Assembly: GCF_019090165.1 (NCBI RefSeq)
Contig: NZ_JAHRIB010000143.1
Coordinates: forward strand, 124,001 to 188,000
DNA length: 64,000 bases
Direction of reading: 5' to 3'
Source of the DNA: Streptomyces sp. BV286
Lineage (GTDB): Bacteria > Actinomycetota > Actinomycetes > Streptomycetales > Streptomycetaceae
Shown here in pieces: positions 7,634 through 16,265 of the stretch. Both the position numbers and the translations under genes were made by a program. The stretch's first letter is position 1. Each line of letters opens with the position of its first letter. The notes under the pieces are model-generated. The model saw only the letters and a program-made list of their open reading frames with translations. It ran no database searches and was not told the DNA's origin.

Positions 7634-9742
7634 TTATTCGAGATGCTCGCTGACCAGGGTGGCGAATTCCTCAGGGGTGGCCAGGCGAATGCCGAGGGAC
7701 TCGGCCTTGGCGCGCTTGGATCCGGCTCCCTCTCCGGCAACCACCAGGGTGGTCTTCTTGGAGACGCTGGAGGAGGAGCGGCCGCCGGCGCGTTCGACGA
7801 GTTCGTTCATCTGGTTGCGGCTGAGCTTCTCCAGCGCCCCGGTCATCGCGCCGGTCACGACCACCGTCATGCCGGCCAGTGGCCCGCCCGTCGGTTCGGA
7901 GTCTTCCGAGCCCTGCGCCGTCTGCGTGTCGTCCGTGGCGTCATCGGTGGCCGCCGGACTCGGCGGAGTGGCACCGGGCTCTGTCATGTTCACCCCGGCG
8001 GCGACGAGTTTGTCGATGAGCGGGGCGAGTTCGGTGAGCTCGGCGACGATGGACGGGGCCTTCTCGGTGCCGATGCCCTCGACCTGCTGCATCGACGTGA
8101 CGTCGGCTGCGCGGAGGTGGTCCATCGTGGCGAAGTGACGGGCGATGCGGCGGGACATCGAGCGGCCCGTGCCGCGCACACCCAGTGCGCACAGGACCCT
8201 CGACAGCGGTCTTCCCTTGGCGGTCCCGATCGCCGCGAGGAGGTTGTCGGTGCTCGTCTCACCCATCCGTTCCAGACTCAGGAGCTGGTCGCGTGTGACG
8301 GTGAACAGATCCGCGAGATCCGTGACGAGTCCGGCTTCGACGAGCTGGATGATGCGGGTGTGGCCGAGACCTTCGATGTCGAGCTGGTCGCGGCCGGCAG
8401 CGTACGAGAGGGAGGCGACCAGATGGCAGTTGCGGCCGTTCTCGCAGCGCCAGCGCTGCTCACTGGTGTCGATGCCGGCGCCGCACCGCGGGCACACTTC
8501 GGGGAAGGCGATGGGTTGTTCGGAGCCGGTGCGCAGGTGGGCGACGGGTGCCTCGATACGGGGGATGACGTCACCGGCGCGGTGGACCATGACGTGGTCG
8601 CCCAGGCGCAGGTCGCGCCGGGTGATGTCGGCAGGGTTGTGGAGGGTGGCGTAGGTGATGGTGGCCCCGTCGATGACGACCGGTTCGAGCACGGCGCGGG
8701 GGGCGATGATGCCCGTGCGGCCGACGTTCCACTCCACCTCCAGCAGCCGAGTGATCTTCTCCACCGCCGGCAGCTTGTAGGCGATCGCCCATCGTGGAGC
8801 GCGCGTGCCGGATCCGGCGGCCTGCTGGTCGGCGGCCAGGTCCGCCTTGATGACGATCCCGTCGATACCGAACGGCAGGCTCGCGCGCAACGCCGCGATC
8901 TCCTGCACCCGGGCCAGGACCTGCTCCGCGGTGTCCGCGGTGGTACTGGGAACGGCGGTGCCCGCGGTGGTGTTCACCCCGAGCTCGGCGGCGCGGGCCA
9001 TCAGTTCACTGTGGGGCAGCTCGCGCAGCCGCCCGGCGAGTTCGGTGTCCGTGTCGGCCAGGGGCAGCAGGCCGTACCCGAAGAACGTCATCGGCACGGT
9101 GTAGGCGCGCTCCCTGGCCCGCAGGGTGCCCGCCGAGGCGCCGCGTGGATTCGCGAAGGGCTGTCCGCCGTGCGCGGTGCGCACTTCGTTGGCATGCTCG
9201 AACTGGGCTGTGGTCATCAGTACTTCACCGCGGACCTCCATCGTGACGGGCTCGGTCAGGGCTTCGGGCAGACCCTCGACGGTGCCGATCGCGTGCGAGA
9301 CGTCCTCCCCGGCCGTCCCGTCCCCGCGGGTGATCAGTCGGTCCAGGCGGCCGTGGGTGTAGCGGGCGGCGATCGCCAGGCCGTCGAGCTTCGGCTCGAC
9401 ACTGAACCGCTCCACGTCGTGGCCGATGCGCCGGGCCAGCGACGCCGTCCAGGCGGTGAACTCGTCGGGCGAGAACACGTTGTCCAGGCTGAGCATGGCC
9501 ACCGTGTGCGGCACATCGCCTTCCACCGCACCACCGGCGACCTTGCCGCTCGGGGAGTCGGGCAGCACCTGGTCGGGGTGCCCCGTCTCCCAGGTGGTGA
9601 TGGCGCGCACCAGCCGGTCGTAGGTGTCGTCGTCCATGGGCGATGTGCCGCCCGTGTAGTACGCGGCGGAGGCCTTCACCGCGTTTTCGACCGCCTGCGC
9701 GTAGGCGGCGGCATCCACGATCACTGCAGCTGGTGTGGTCAT
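7634..9742 (-). CDS. ligA: NAD+-dependent DNA ligase
   Basis: 702 residues from ATG 9742. The lysine adenylated by NAD+ is K118 in EPKLDG. The N-terminal Ia-like segment (YYTGGTSPMDDDTYDRL), adenylation and OB domains, the Zn-finger CPRC...C...C, the helix-hairpin-helix region and a C-terminal BRCT domain (AGMTVVVTGAM onward, about 620-702) are all present, matching the usual LigA size. It seals 3'-OH/5'-P nicks. The substrate segment SPSGKVAGG replaces the common SPTQRVGG-type motif, and the sequence drifts from the housekeeping consensus in several places, so this may be the second LigA of the genome rather than the essential one. No operon partner. Confidence 0.93.
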   Translation of the reverse strand: MTTPAAVIVDAAAYAQAVENAVKASAAYYTGGTSPMDDDTYDRLVRAITTWETGHPDQVLPDSPSGKVAGGAVEGDVPHTVAMLSLDNVFSPDEFTAWTASLARRIGHDVERFSVEPKLDGLAIAARYTHGRLDRLITRGDGTAGEDVSHAIGTVEGLPEALTEPVTMEVRGEVLMTTAQFEHANEVRTAHGGQPFANPRGASAGTLRARERAYTVPMTFFGYGLLPLADTDTELAGRLRELPHSELMARAAELGVNTTAGTAVPSTTADTAEQVLARVQEIAALRASLPFGIDGIVIKADLAADQQAAGSGTRAPRWAIAYKLPAVEKITRLLEVEWNVGRTGIIAPRAVLEPVVIDGATITYATLHNPADITRRDLRLGDHVMVHRAGDVIPRIEAPVAHLRTGSEQPIAFPEVCPRCGAGIDTSEQRWRCENGRNCHLVASLSYAAGRDQLDIEGLGHTRIIQLVEAGLVTDLADLFTVTRDQLLSLERMGETSTDNLLAAIGTAKGRPLSRVLCALGVRGTGRSMSRRIARHFATMDHLRAADVTSMQQVEGIGTEKAPSIVAELTELAPLIDKLVAAGVNMTEPGATPPSPAATDDATDDTQTAQGSEDSEPTGGPLAGMTVVVTGAMTGALEKLSRNQMNELVERAGGRSSSSVSKKTTLVVAGEGAGSKRAKAESLGIRLATPEEFATLVSEHLE

Positions 9743-9906
9743 GGGGTCATCCTGCCTGCCACCACTGACAATGCACCCGGTCACGGGCTGAGGGCCCCGC
9801 GTTCCCGCGTGTCGCCACTTCCGGCGAGTCGCCGACCTCTCCGACGCCCGTGGTGTCCGTCAGACGGCGAGCGAGTCCGGCAGGTCGATGAGGGCGGCGA
9901 GATCGC

Positions 9907-10941
9907 TCATGTAGCCGTCGGCGCCGCACCAGTCCGTGGGTCGACATGGATCTTGGGGCCGGGTCCCGCGGTCGCGGGGCGTTCTCCCGAAAGGACGGGG
10001 CCGACGTCGTCGAGACCTACGGTGGCGGCGACGAGCGGTCTGGGGTCGACACGGCCGTCCGCGTATGCGCGGATGGTTTCGTCCAGGCCGGGGGAGGCGG
10101 ACAGGACACCGACCGCGGTCACGTCCTTCAGGACGAGGGTGCGGGTGTCGACGCGGCTGGGTGTGGCGGCCAGCCCGATGCAGACGAGGCGGCCGCCCGG
10201 CTCGACGACTTCCAGTGCCCGCGCGGGCAGATGGACGGCGTTCGTGGCGTCCACGACCGCCTCGAAGGGCAGATCCGGCAGGGAGTCCTCCGTCCACACA
10301 TGGTCGAAGCCCAGACCGCGGGCGAAGGCGAGCGACTCGTCGGTGGTGCCCATGAGGTGCACTTCCTCGCCGGCGGCCCGCAGGAACAGCGCGACCAGCA
10401 GACCGATGGTCCCCGGTCCGAGGACCAGGGCGCGGTCCCCGGGGCGGGGCACGGCTGCCCGGGCGGCGCGCAGGGCGTTGCCGCCCGGTTCCACGAGCGC
10501 GCCCAGGACGGCGTCGACGGAGTCGGGCAGGGCGTGCAACGAGGAGGCCGGTACGGCCAGTTGCTCCGCCAGAGCCCCGGGTCGTGCTCCACGGATGCCG
10601 ACCTCGCTCCGCTTCTCGCACACGTGCTGCCGGCTGCGCAGGCAACGCCGGCAGTTGCCGCACCCGAGCATGGTGTCGCCCATGACGCGGCGCCCCAGCC
10701 AGTCGCGGTCGACGCCCTCGCCGACGGCGGTGACGCGGCCGGCCCACTCGTGGCCCGGCCGTACGGGGTAGGAGGAGTGGCCTTGGTGGAGGTAGGCCAT
10801 CTCTCCGGTGAAGAACTCCATGTCGGTGCCGCACACCCCGGCCCGTTCGACGTCGACGACGACCTCGCCGTGCCGGGCCACCGGCGCGGGTACCTCCCGG
10901 ACTTCGTAGGTGCCCGGCGCGGTCAGTACGAAGGCGCGCAT
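9907..10941 (-). CDS. zinc-dependent alcohol dehydrogenase (MDR family), sugar-acid or polyol type
   Basis: 344 residues from ATG 10941 (MRAFVLTAPGTYEVREVPAP). GTG 10956 is also in frame and overlaps the stop of the upstream FAH remnant as GTGA; the ATG fits the usual family N-terminus. Catalytic-zinc residues lie in CGTDMEF and GHEWAGRV; the four structural-zinc cysteines are in CGNCRRCLRSRQHVC. The Rossmann motif is VLGPGTIGLL. Family members oxidise secondary alcohols or sugars with NAD(P)+. Its position beside an FAH remnant and divergent from an IlvD/Edd dehydratase points to a sugar or sugar-acid catabolic route, as in oxidative pentose or deoxysugar pathways. The substrate is inference. 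Confidence 0.85.
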   Translation of the reverse strand: MRAFVLTAPGTYEVREVPAPVARHGEVVVDVERAGVCGTDMEFFTGEMAYLHQGHSSYPVRPGHEWAGRVTAVGEGVDRDWLGRRVMGDTMLGCGNCRRCLRSRQHVCEKRSEVGIRGARPGALAEQLAVPASSLHALPDSVDAVLGALVEPGGNALRAARAAVPRPGDRALVLGPGTIGLLVALFLRAAGEEVHLMGTTDESLAFARGLGFDHVWTEDSLPDLPFEAVVDATNAVHLPARALEVVEPGGRLVCIGLAATPSRVDTRTLVLKDVTAVGVLSASPGLDETIRAYADGRVDPRPLVAATVGLDDVGPVLSGERPATAGPGPKIHVDPRTGAAPTAT

Positions 10942-10952
10942 GTGCCGACCGC

Positions 10953-11150
10953 TCACCGGGGAACCAGGACGTGCCGGCGCTGCATACCGAGCTGCCCGAC
11001 GCCCAGTTCCGTGACGTCTCCGGGCTTGAGGTGGGCGGGCGGAGTGAAGGCCGCGCCGCCGCCGGGCGGGGTGCCTGTGCCGACGTGTTCGCCGAGGACG
11101 CCGATGCGGGCGACAGGCTTCTCGGACGGGTCCGTCTGCGTATGCTTCAT
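10953..11150 (-). pseudogene. remnant of a fumarylacetoacetate hydrolase family gene (C-terminal end only)
   Basis: The 65-residue frame contains GEHVGTGTPPGGG then PPAHLKPGDVTELGV and GLGMQRR, which is the conserved C-terminal end of FAH-family hydrolases (normally about 280 residues). The N-terminal domain and the metal-binding EXE/D motif are missing: upstream sequence runs within 50 bp into the divergent IlvD/Edd gene. Its TGA overlaps an in-frame GTG of the dehydrogenase gene, so it was once the first gene of this operon. I read it as a deletion remnant. A short expressed product starting at ATG 11150 cannot be excluded. Confidence 0.7.
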
Positions 11151-11199
11151 GGCGTTCCAGACTCTAGACCGTCGTACCGACTGTTGAAAGAGGTTCCAG

Positions 11200-12912
11200 G
11201 TGGAGCTCCGGAGCGACCAGTGGTACGCAGGTCAGGACCGCAACGCCTACATCCACCGGGCCTGGATGCGCAGAGGTGTTCCGGGGGACGCCTTCACCGG
11301 CCGGCCGCAGATCGCCATCGCCAACACCGCCTCGGACCTGACCCCTTGCAACGCGCACCTGAACGAGGTCGCGGCCTCGGTGCGCAACGGTGTGTACGAG
11401 GCGGGCGGGATCCCGTTGGACCTGCCTGTCGTGTCGCTCGGTGAGACACAGGTGCGGCCCACCGCGATGCTGTGGCGCAACATGGCTGCGATGGCCACCG
11501 AGGAGATGCTGCGCGCCAACCCCATCGACGGTGTCGTCCTGCTCGGCGGCTGCGACAAGACGATCCCCTCACTGCTCATGGCCGCCGCCTCGGTGGACCT
11601 CCCCGCGGTCGTGGTTCCGGGCGGGCCGATGCTCAACGGCAGCTTCCGAGGCGGTCTGCTGGGCTGTGGCACCGGGGTGTGGCAGTTGTCGGAGGAGGTC
11701 CGGGCGGGCACGCTCTCGCAGGAGCAGTTCGTACGTTCCGAGTCGTCGATGATCCGCAGCCGCGGGCACTGCAACACCATGGGCACCGCCTCGACGATGG
11801 CGCTGGTGGCGGAGGCGCTGGGCACGGTCGTCCCCGGCGTGGCCGGCACGCCCGCCCCCGACAGCAGGCTGCTGGAGGCCGCGCACCACACCGGCCGGCT
11901 GGCGGTGGACATGGTGGGCGCGGACCGGCGACCCGCGACGTTCCTGACCAAGGCGTCCTTCCGCAACGCGATCGTCGCGCTGGCCGCCATCGGCGGTTCG
12001 ACCAACGCGGTCGTCCACCTCCTGGCGATCGCGGGACGGCTGGGCATCGAGTTGTCGCTCGACGACTTCGACCGCATCGGCTCCCGCGTGCCGGTCCTGG
12101 TCGACCTCCAGCCTGCCGGCCGTTTCCTCATGGAGGACTTCCACCGTGCCGGGGGCCTGCTCGCCGTCCTGCGCGAGGTACGCGACCTGCTCGACCCGGA
12201 CGCGCTGACCGTCACCGGAAAGCCTCTGGTGGAGGGCCTCGACGACGCCCCGATCTGGGACAGCGAGGTCATCCGCACCCGCGCCGAGCCGCTGGTCGCC
12301 GAGGGAGGCATCGCAGTCCTGCGCGGCAACCTCGCTCCCGACGGAGCCCTCATCAAGCCGGCCGCCGCCTCCCCGCACCTGCTGCGCCATCGAGGCCGGG
12401 CGGTCGTCTTCGACAGCGTCGAGGACTTCCACGCCCGCATCGACGACCCCGGCCTCGACGTGGACGCCGACTCCGTCCTCGTCCTGCGGGGCTGCGGTCC
12501 CAAGGGCTACCCGGGCATGCCCGAGGTGTCGAACATGCCTCTGCCGAAGAAGCTCCTCGAACAGGGAGTCCGTGACATGGTCCGGGTCTGCGACGGCCGG
12601 ATGAGCGGCACCGCCTACGGCACCGTCGTCCTGCACGTGGCCCCGGAAGCCGCGGCAGGCGGGCCCCTCGCCCTCGTGCGTACCGGGGACTTCATCGCTC
12701 TCGACGTCGCGGCGCGCCGGATCGAGGTCGACGTACCGGCCGACGAACTCGCCCGCAGGACGCCCACCGAGGCGACCGTCGCCGGGTTCGCGAGGCCCCG
12801 CCGCGGCTGGGAACGCCTCTACGTCGACCATGTCCTCCAGGCCGACACCGGCGCCGACCTCGACTTCCTCATCGGCTCCAGCGGCTCCGAGGTGAGCCGT
12901 GAGTCGCACTGA
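11200..12912 (+). CDS. IlvD/Edd family dehydratase (probably sugar-acid dehydratase)
   Basis: 570 residues from GTG 11200, preceded by AAAGAGGTTCCAG. The three Fe-S cysteines are visible: C50 (DLTPCN), C118 (GGCDKT) and C191 (GHCNTMGTAST). The C-terminal part has GCGPKGYPGMPEV and DGRMSGT, standard for the family. These enzymes dehydrate 2,3-dihydroxy acids. The paired dehydrogenase and FAH remnant, and the sequence GRFLMEDFHRAGGLLAVLRE, argue for an aldonate (pentonate or hexonate type) dehydratase rather than the branched-chain amino acid enzyme IlvD. It is divergent from the dehydrogenase unit; the intergenic region is only 50 bp and presumably shared with the old operon promoter. Confidence 0.88.
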   Translation: MELRSDQWYAGQDRNAYIHRAWMRRGVPGDAFTGRPQIAIANTASDLTPCNAHLNEVAASVRNGVYEAGGIPLDLPVVSLGETQVRPTAMLWRNMAAMATEEMLRANPIDGVVLLGGCDKTIPSLLMAAASVDLPAVVVPGGPMLNGSFRGGLLGCGTGVWQLSEEVRAGTLSQEQFVRSESSMIRSRGHCNTMGTASTMALVAEALGTVVPGVAGTPAPDSRLLEAAHHTGRLAVDMVGADRRPATFLTKASFRNAIVALAAIGGSTNAVVHLLAIAGRLGIELSLDDFDRIGSRVPVLVDLQPAGRFLMEDFHRAGGLLAVLREVRDLLDPDALTVTGKPLVEGLDDAPIWDSEVIRTRAEPLVAEGGIAVLRGNLAPDGALIKPAAASPHLLRHRGRAVVFDSVEDFHARIDDPGLDVDADSVLVLRGCGPKGYPGMPEVSNMPLPKKLLEQGVRDMVRVCDGRMSGTAYGTVVLHVAPEAAAGGPLALVRTGDFIALDVAARRIEVDVPADELARRTPTEATVAGFARPRRGWERLYVDHVLQADTGADLDFLIGSSGSEVSRESH

Positions 12913-13002
12913 CGGGCTTCTCCGGACGTCCTGGTGACGTAGCCTCCGGGGCGTTCGCGGTCCTGTGAACCGAGCCGTACGTGCCGTTGGCCCGACCGGC
13001 GT

Positions 13003-13605
13003 TCAGGCGTCGTCCCTCAGCCGGTCGCGCTGGATGCGGTGGGCGAGCGTGCGGCGCACGGAGGGCGACCCCGTGGTGGTGGTCTTCGTGGGGACGTCGA
13101 GTCCGCGGCTGATCTCGTCGTAGGCGTCCCGGTAGCCGCGCGGCATCCGTGCCGCGTGCCGTCTCAGGTCCTCTTCGACGAGGCGCCGCAGTTCGTCGAC
13201 GGTCTGAGGGGTGAAGTGTTTCCTTCCCCGGGCCAGGGCGTGGACGTGACGGGTGCAGCGGGCGGTCTCCCCACAGGTTTCGGAGATCTCCTCGGCGAGG
13301 CCCCACAGTCGTCCTTCGAGCCAGGGAACGTCGTGCTGGTCGAGGGAGAGCCGGGTCGGTGGCAGCGGCTCGCCCGACCTGTACTTCGTCACCTGCTTGG
13401 ACACGGCGGGCTGACTCATGTCGGTGAGGCGGGCGATCCTGTCCTGGGTCCAGCCGAAGTCGGCGAACAGCTTGATCATTTCGGTGCGCAGGCGTCGCAT
13501 CTCCTCGCCCGCGCGGATGACCTCGTTCATGTCGGCGAGCATCCGCTCCGCCTGTTCGTCGGTGAGCGTGTCGGGGGTGTGTCGCGCCCTGTCCGTCCCT
13601 GCCAT
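13003..13605 (-). CDS. helix-turn-helix DNA-binding protein, probable regulator
   Basis: 200 residues from ATG 13605. Residues 46-76 (FADFGWTQDRIARLTDMSQPAVSKQV) form a clear helix-turn-helix of the sigma-like/Xre type. The N-terminal 40 residues are charged and helical; the C-terminal half (YRDAYDEISRGLDV, RRTLAHRIQRDRL) is basic and helical. No ribosome site is visible. A TTATGA/TATATA promoter pair on the minus strand places initiation almost at the ATG, so the mRNA is probably leaderless. Palindromes between this gene and the divergent hydrolase gene suggest it controls both. No family name beyond HTH can be given. Confidence 0.82.
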   Translation of the reverse strand: MAGTDRARHTPDTLTDEQAERMLADMNEVIRAGEEMRRLRTEMIKLFADFGWTQDRIARLTDMSQPAVSKQVTKYRSGEPLPPTRLSLDQHDVPWLEGRLWGLAEEISETCGETARCTRHVHALARGRKHFTPQTVDELRRLVEEDLRRHAARMPRGYRDAYDEISRGLDVPTKTTTTGSPSVRRTLAHRIQRDRLRDDA

Positions 13606-13607
13606 GG

Positions 13608-13667
13608 CTCGGTTATATACCAGGACCCCCACTCGGTCATAACCGAGTTGTACAACCTGGTTATGAC
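13608..13667. promoter_or_regulatory. divergent promoter/operator region with clustered palindromes
   Basis: CTCGGT-CATA-ACCGAG (13632-13647) and GTTGTACAAC (13647-13656) are perfect inverted repeats side by side. Related half sites CTCGGTTAT (13608-13616) and GGTTATGAC (13659-13667) flank them. On the minus strand TTATGA and TATATA are 17 bp apart, placing the regulator's promoter on top of the palindrome. The HTH protein is the obvious candidate ligand. Confidence 0.55.
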
Positions 13668-13683
13668 TGACAGGATGCGGCCC

Positions 13684-14508
13684 ATGCCCACCTTCCACGC
13701 CCCTGACGGAACCAGGCTCGCCTACCGGGTGACCGGGGACGGCCATCCGCTCGTCTGCGTCCCGGGCGGCCCCGCGGACTCGCTCTACCTCGGAGACCTC
13801 GGCGGACTGTCCGCCCACCGGCAGCTGATCGTTCTGGACCTCCGCGGCACCGGGCGGTCCGCGATTCCCGACGACACCTCCTCCTACCGCTGCGACCGCA
13901 TGGTCGACGACATCGAGGCGCTGCGCGAACACCTCGGGCTTCCCCGGCTGGACCTGCTGGGTCATTCCGCGGGCACGAGCATCGTGACGCAGTACGTGGC
14001 GAGGTACCCGAAGCGCGTCGGCAAGCTCGCCCTGATCGGCCCCGGTCCGCGAGCGGTGGGCGTCGAAGTCACCGCGCGCACGCGCCGCGACCTCGCGCAG
14101 CGGCGGCGGGACGAACCGTGGTTCCCGGAGGCGTTCGCCGCGCTGGAGGCGATCACCGCGGGCACGGGCAGCGACTGGGAAGCCATCGCCCCCTTCTACT
14201 ACGGTCGGTGGGATGCCGCGGCCCGACAGCACCATCGGGCAGGGCGGCCCGCCAACCCGGAGGCCGTCGCGCTCTTCGGGGCCGAGGGAGCCTTCAGCCC
14301 GGAGGCAACTCGTGCGGCGCTCCGCGACCGCGAGGCGCCTGTCCTGCTGCTCACCGGAGAGTTCGACGTCAACAGTCCTCCCGAGTCGGCGGCCGAGTTC
14401 GCGGCACTGTTCCCCGACGCCACGCTCGTGGTGCAGCCGGGAGCGGGCCACTACCCCTGGCTCGACGACGCCGAACGGTTCGTGGCGGTCACCTCGGCCT
14501 TCCTGTGA
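13684..14508 (+). CDS. alpha/beta hydrolase (proline iminopeptidase-like)
   Basis: 274 residues from ATG 13684 (MPTFHAPDGTRLAYRVTGDG). Upstream ATGs at 13663 and 13675 are in frame, but AGGA eight bases before 13684 and the family N-terminus favour the latter. The nucleophile elbow is GHSAGT (LDLLGHSAGTSIVTQY), the oxyanion region VCVPGGPADS, the acid in LLTGEFDVNSPPES and the His in GAGHYPWLDD. This matches prolyl iminopeptidase-like or ester-cleaving hydrolases of the S33 group. The substrate is unknown. It is divergent from, and probably controlled by, the HTH regulator. Confidence 0.87.
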   Translation: MPTFHAPDGTRLAYRVTGDGHPLVCVPGGPADSLYLGDLGGLSAHRQLIVLDLRGTGRSAIPDDTSSYRCDRMVDDIEALREHLGLPRLDLLGHSAGTSIVTQYVARYPKRVGKLALIGPGPRAVGVEVTARTRRDLAQRRRDEPWFPEAFAALEAITAGTGSDWEAIAPFYYGRWDAAARQHHRAGRPANPEAVALFGAEGAFSPEATRAALRDREAPVLLLTGEFDVNSPPESAAEFAALFPDATLVVQPGAGHYPWLDDAERFVAVTSAFL

Positions 14509-14637
14509 CCTCCGCACGCCCCACCGCCCGGACAGGCTCCGCGCCCGGACCGGAACGGGGGCGTGCCCACGTCGCCGTCCGGGACGCCCCCTCGACGGCA
14601 CGTCGCAGCGCCCATGGGCCTGCGGGGAACTGCTGGT

Positions 14638-15537
14638 TCACCCAGTCGTGAGGCGGGCGAGCGCACCGGTTTCGAGGGCGACCCACACCGCGCCGTCGGC
14701 CCCCTGTGCGATGCCGTGGGGCTCCGAGGACGCACTGGGCAGGTCGTACTCGTCGACGTGGCCGTCAGCGGTGATCCGGCCGACGCGGTTGGCTCCCCAC
14801 TCGGTGAACCAGCAACTGCCGTCGGCTCCCGCGACGATGGCGTGCGGGCGGGAAGCATGGTCGGGCAGGGCGAACTCGTCGATCTGCCCCTCCGTCGTGA
14901 TCCTCCCGATCCGCCCGGCGCCGATCTCCACGAACCACAGGGCGCCGTCGGTACCGGCGGTGATGCCGACCGGAGCGCTGTCGGGTGTGGGCAGTGGGTG
15001 GACGACGACGTCTCCCGTGGCTCCCACGGCGCCTATCGCGTTCCCTTGGTTCATGGTGAACCACATACGGCCGTCCGCTCCGGCGGCGATGGCGGACGGG
15101 AAGGCACCCGAGAGCGGGATGGGGAACTCGGTGACGTGTCCCTCGGTGGTGATGCGGCCGATGCGGTCGGCGTTGGCCTCGGTGAACCACAACGCGCCGT
15201 CCGGGCCCGCGGCGATCCCGAACGGCCCGGCGTCCGGCGTCGGCAACCGGAACGAGGTGATGTCCCCGGCGGTGGTGATGCGGCCGACGCGGTGCCCGCG
15301 GAACTCGGTGAACCACAGTGCGTCGTCAGGACCCGTCGTGATGAGTGAGGGCCCGCCGGACGCCGGTTCCAGTTGGTGGGTGGTGGTGCCGCCGTCGAGT
15401 GTGAAGCGGCCGATCTGCCCGTGGTGAACCAGGGTGAACCACAAGGCACCGTCCGGCCCGCAGGTGATGCCGTAGGGCCCGGCCTCCCCGTCGGCGACGG
15501 AGAACTCCGAGATCGAAACGGTGGGGCGATGTGGCAT
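14638..15537 (-). CDS. vgb: virginiamycin B lyase (streptogramin B resistance)
   Basis: 299 residues, the same length as Vgb, from ATG 15537 with GAGGAAACCACCG before it. The protein is a seven-bladed propeller with repeats of the form GPDGALWFTE...IGRIT. The residues known for Staphylococcus Vgb catalysis have counterparts: Y22 (PYGIT), H232 (RPHAI), E272 and H274 (SEPHGI) and E289 (VALETG), which is the order and near-identical spacing of Y18, H228, E268, H270 and E284. Vgb linearises type B streptogramins by an Mg2+-dependent elimination without water. A working resistance enzyme is therefore plausible, though soil actinomycete homologues may serve other lactones. Single gene. Confidence 0.88.
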   Translation of the reverse strand: MPHRPTVSISEFSVADGEAGPYGITCGPDGALWFTLVHHGQIGRFTLDGGTTTHQLEPASGGPSLITTGPDDALWFTEFRGHRVGRITTAGDITSFRLPTPDAGPFGIAAGPDGALWFTEANADRIGRITTEGHVTEFPIPLSGAFPSAIAAGADGRMWFTMNQGNAIGAVGATGDVVVHPLPTPDSAPVGITAGTDGALWFVEIGAGRIGRITTEGQIDEFALPDHASRPHAIVAGADGSCWFTEWGANRVGRITADGHVDEYDLPSASSEPHGIAQGADGAVWVALETGALARLTTG

Positions 15538-15686
15538 CGGTGGTTTCCTCGGTCGTTGGGACAGTGGGTGCTCGATTGTCGTGCATGGGGGTGCCCACGA
15601 GGACACAGGGGCCCATGCACACGGAGTACGAGAAGGGCCCGACCGGCTGGTGAAACAACCTTGGACACCGCGTGATCAAATGAGGG

Positions 15687-16244
15687 ATGGGATCGTACTG
15701 GAGCGGTGAACGCATACGCCTGCGGGGTGTTGAGCCCGACGACTGGACCTCGCTCATGCGCTTCGCCGCGGACGAGGAGCGGTTGGGGGACCTGTTGCAG
15801 CCGCCGCGTTCCGCTGAGAGCCATCGGGACCGGGCGAGGGAGCAGTCGGTCGCCAAGTCCGACGGTGACTGCTTCACCCTGGCGATCGAAACCGTCGACT
15901 CGGCCGAGCTGGTCGGCGTCGTCGCTTCGCACCAGGCCGACACCTGTGCGGGGTGGTTCGAGTACGGCATCACGATGGGCGCGGACCATCGGCGCAAGGG
16001 GTATGCGACAGAGGCCGCTGTGATGCTGCTGCGCTTCATGTTCGCCGAGCGGCGTTTCCACAAGTGCGAAGCGCGCGTCTTCGCGCACAACGAGGCGTCC
16101 CTGGCACTGCAACGCCGGCTCGGTTTCACCGAGGAGGGGCGCCTTCGTGACCATGTGTTCTTCGACGGACGGCACCACGACCTGATCCTGATGGGCATGC
16201 TCGCGGACGAGTTCGCCCGCCTGCACCCGCCGAGTGGACAGTGA
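15687..16244 (+). CDS. GNAT family N-acetyltransferase
   Basis: 185 residues starting MGSYWSGERIRLRGVEPDDW, the usual RimJ/RimL-type start. The acetyl-CoA pyrophosphate loop is in DHRRKGYATEA (about 105-115), followed by the conserved helix VMLLRFMFAERRFHKCEARV and N-S-LQRRLGF (motif B). Such enzymes acetylate the N-terminus of proteins or amino groups of small molecules; the substrate is unknown. No clear ribosome site precedes ATG 15687 (GAGGG touches the start), so the start is moderately certain. The stop codon lies inside a 16-bp tandem duplication. Confidence 0.85.
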   Translation: MGSYWSGERIRLRGVEPDDWTSLMRFAADEERLGDLLQPPRSAESHRDRAREQSVAKSDGDCFTLAIETVDSAELVGVVASHQADTCAGWFEYGITMGADHRRKGYATEAAVMLLRFMFAERRFHKCEARVFAHNEASLALQRRLGFTEEGRLRDHVFFDGRHHDLILMGMLADEFARLHPPSGQ

Positions 16245-16265
16245 GCCCTGTGGACAGTGAGCCCT
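16234..16265. repeat. 16-bp perfect tandem duplication across the GNAT stop codon
   Basis: GTGGACAGTGAGCCCT occurs twice back to back (16234-16249, 16250-16265). The first copy contains the last codons and TGA of the GNAT gene; the second repeats them outside the gene. This looks like a recent slippage event with no effect on the protein. Confidence 0.85.

Noticed and set aside
7592..10771. A 1059-codon open frame on the plus strand
   Set aside because: It runs antisense through the ligase and dehydrogenase genes, has Arg/Gly-rich, motif-free sequence and no ribosome site; long antisense frames are normal at this GC content.
13003..14601. Extension of the HTH protein to a 532-residue frame
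   Set aside because: The extension is antisense to the hydrolase gene and passes through the divergent promoter region; the HTH protein starts at 13605.
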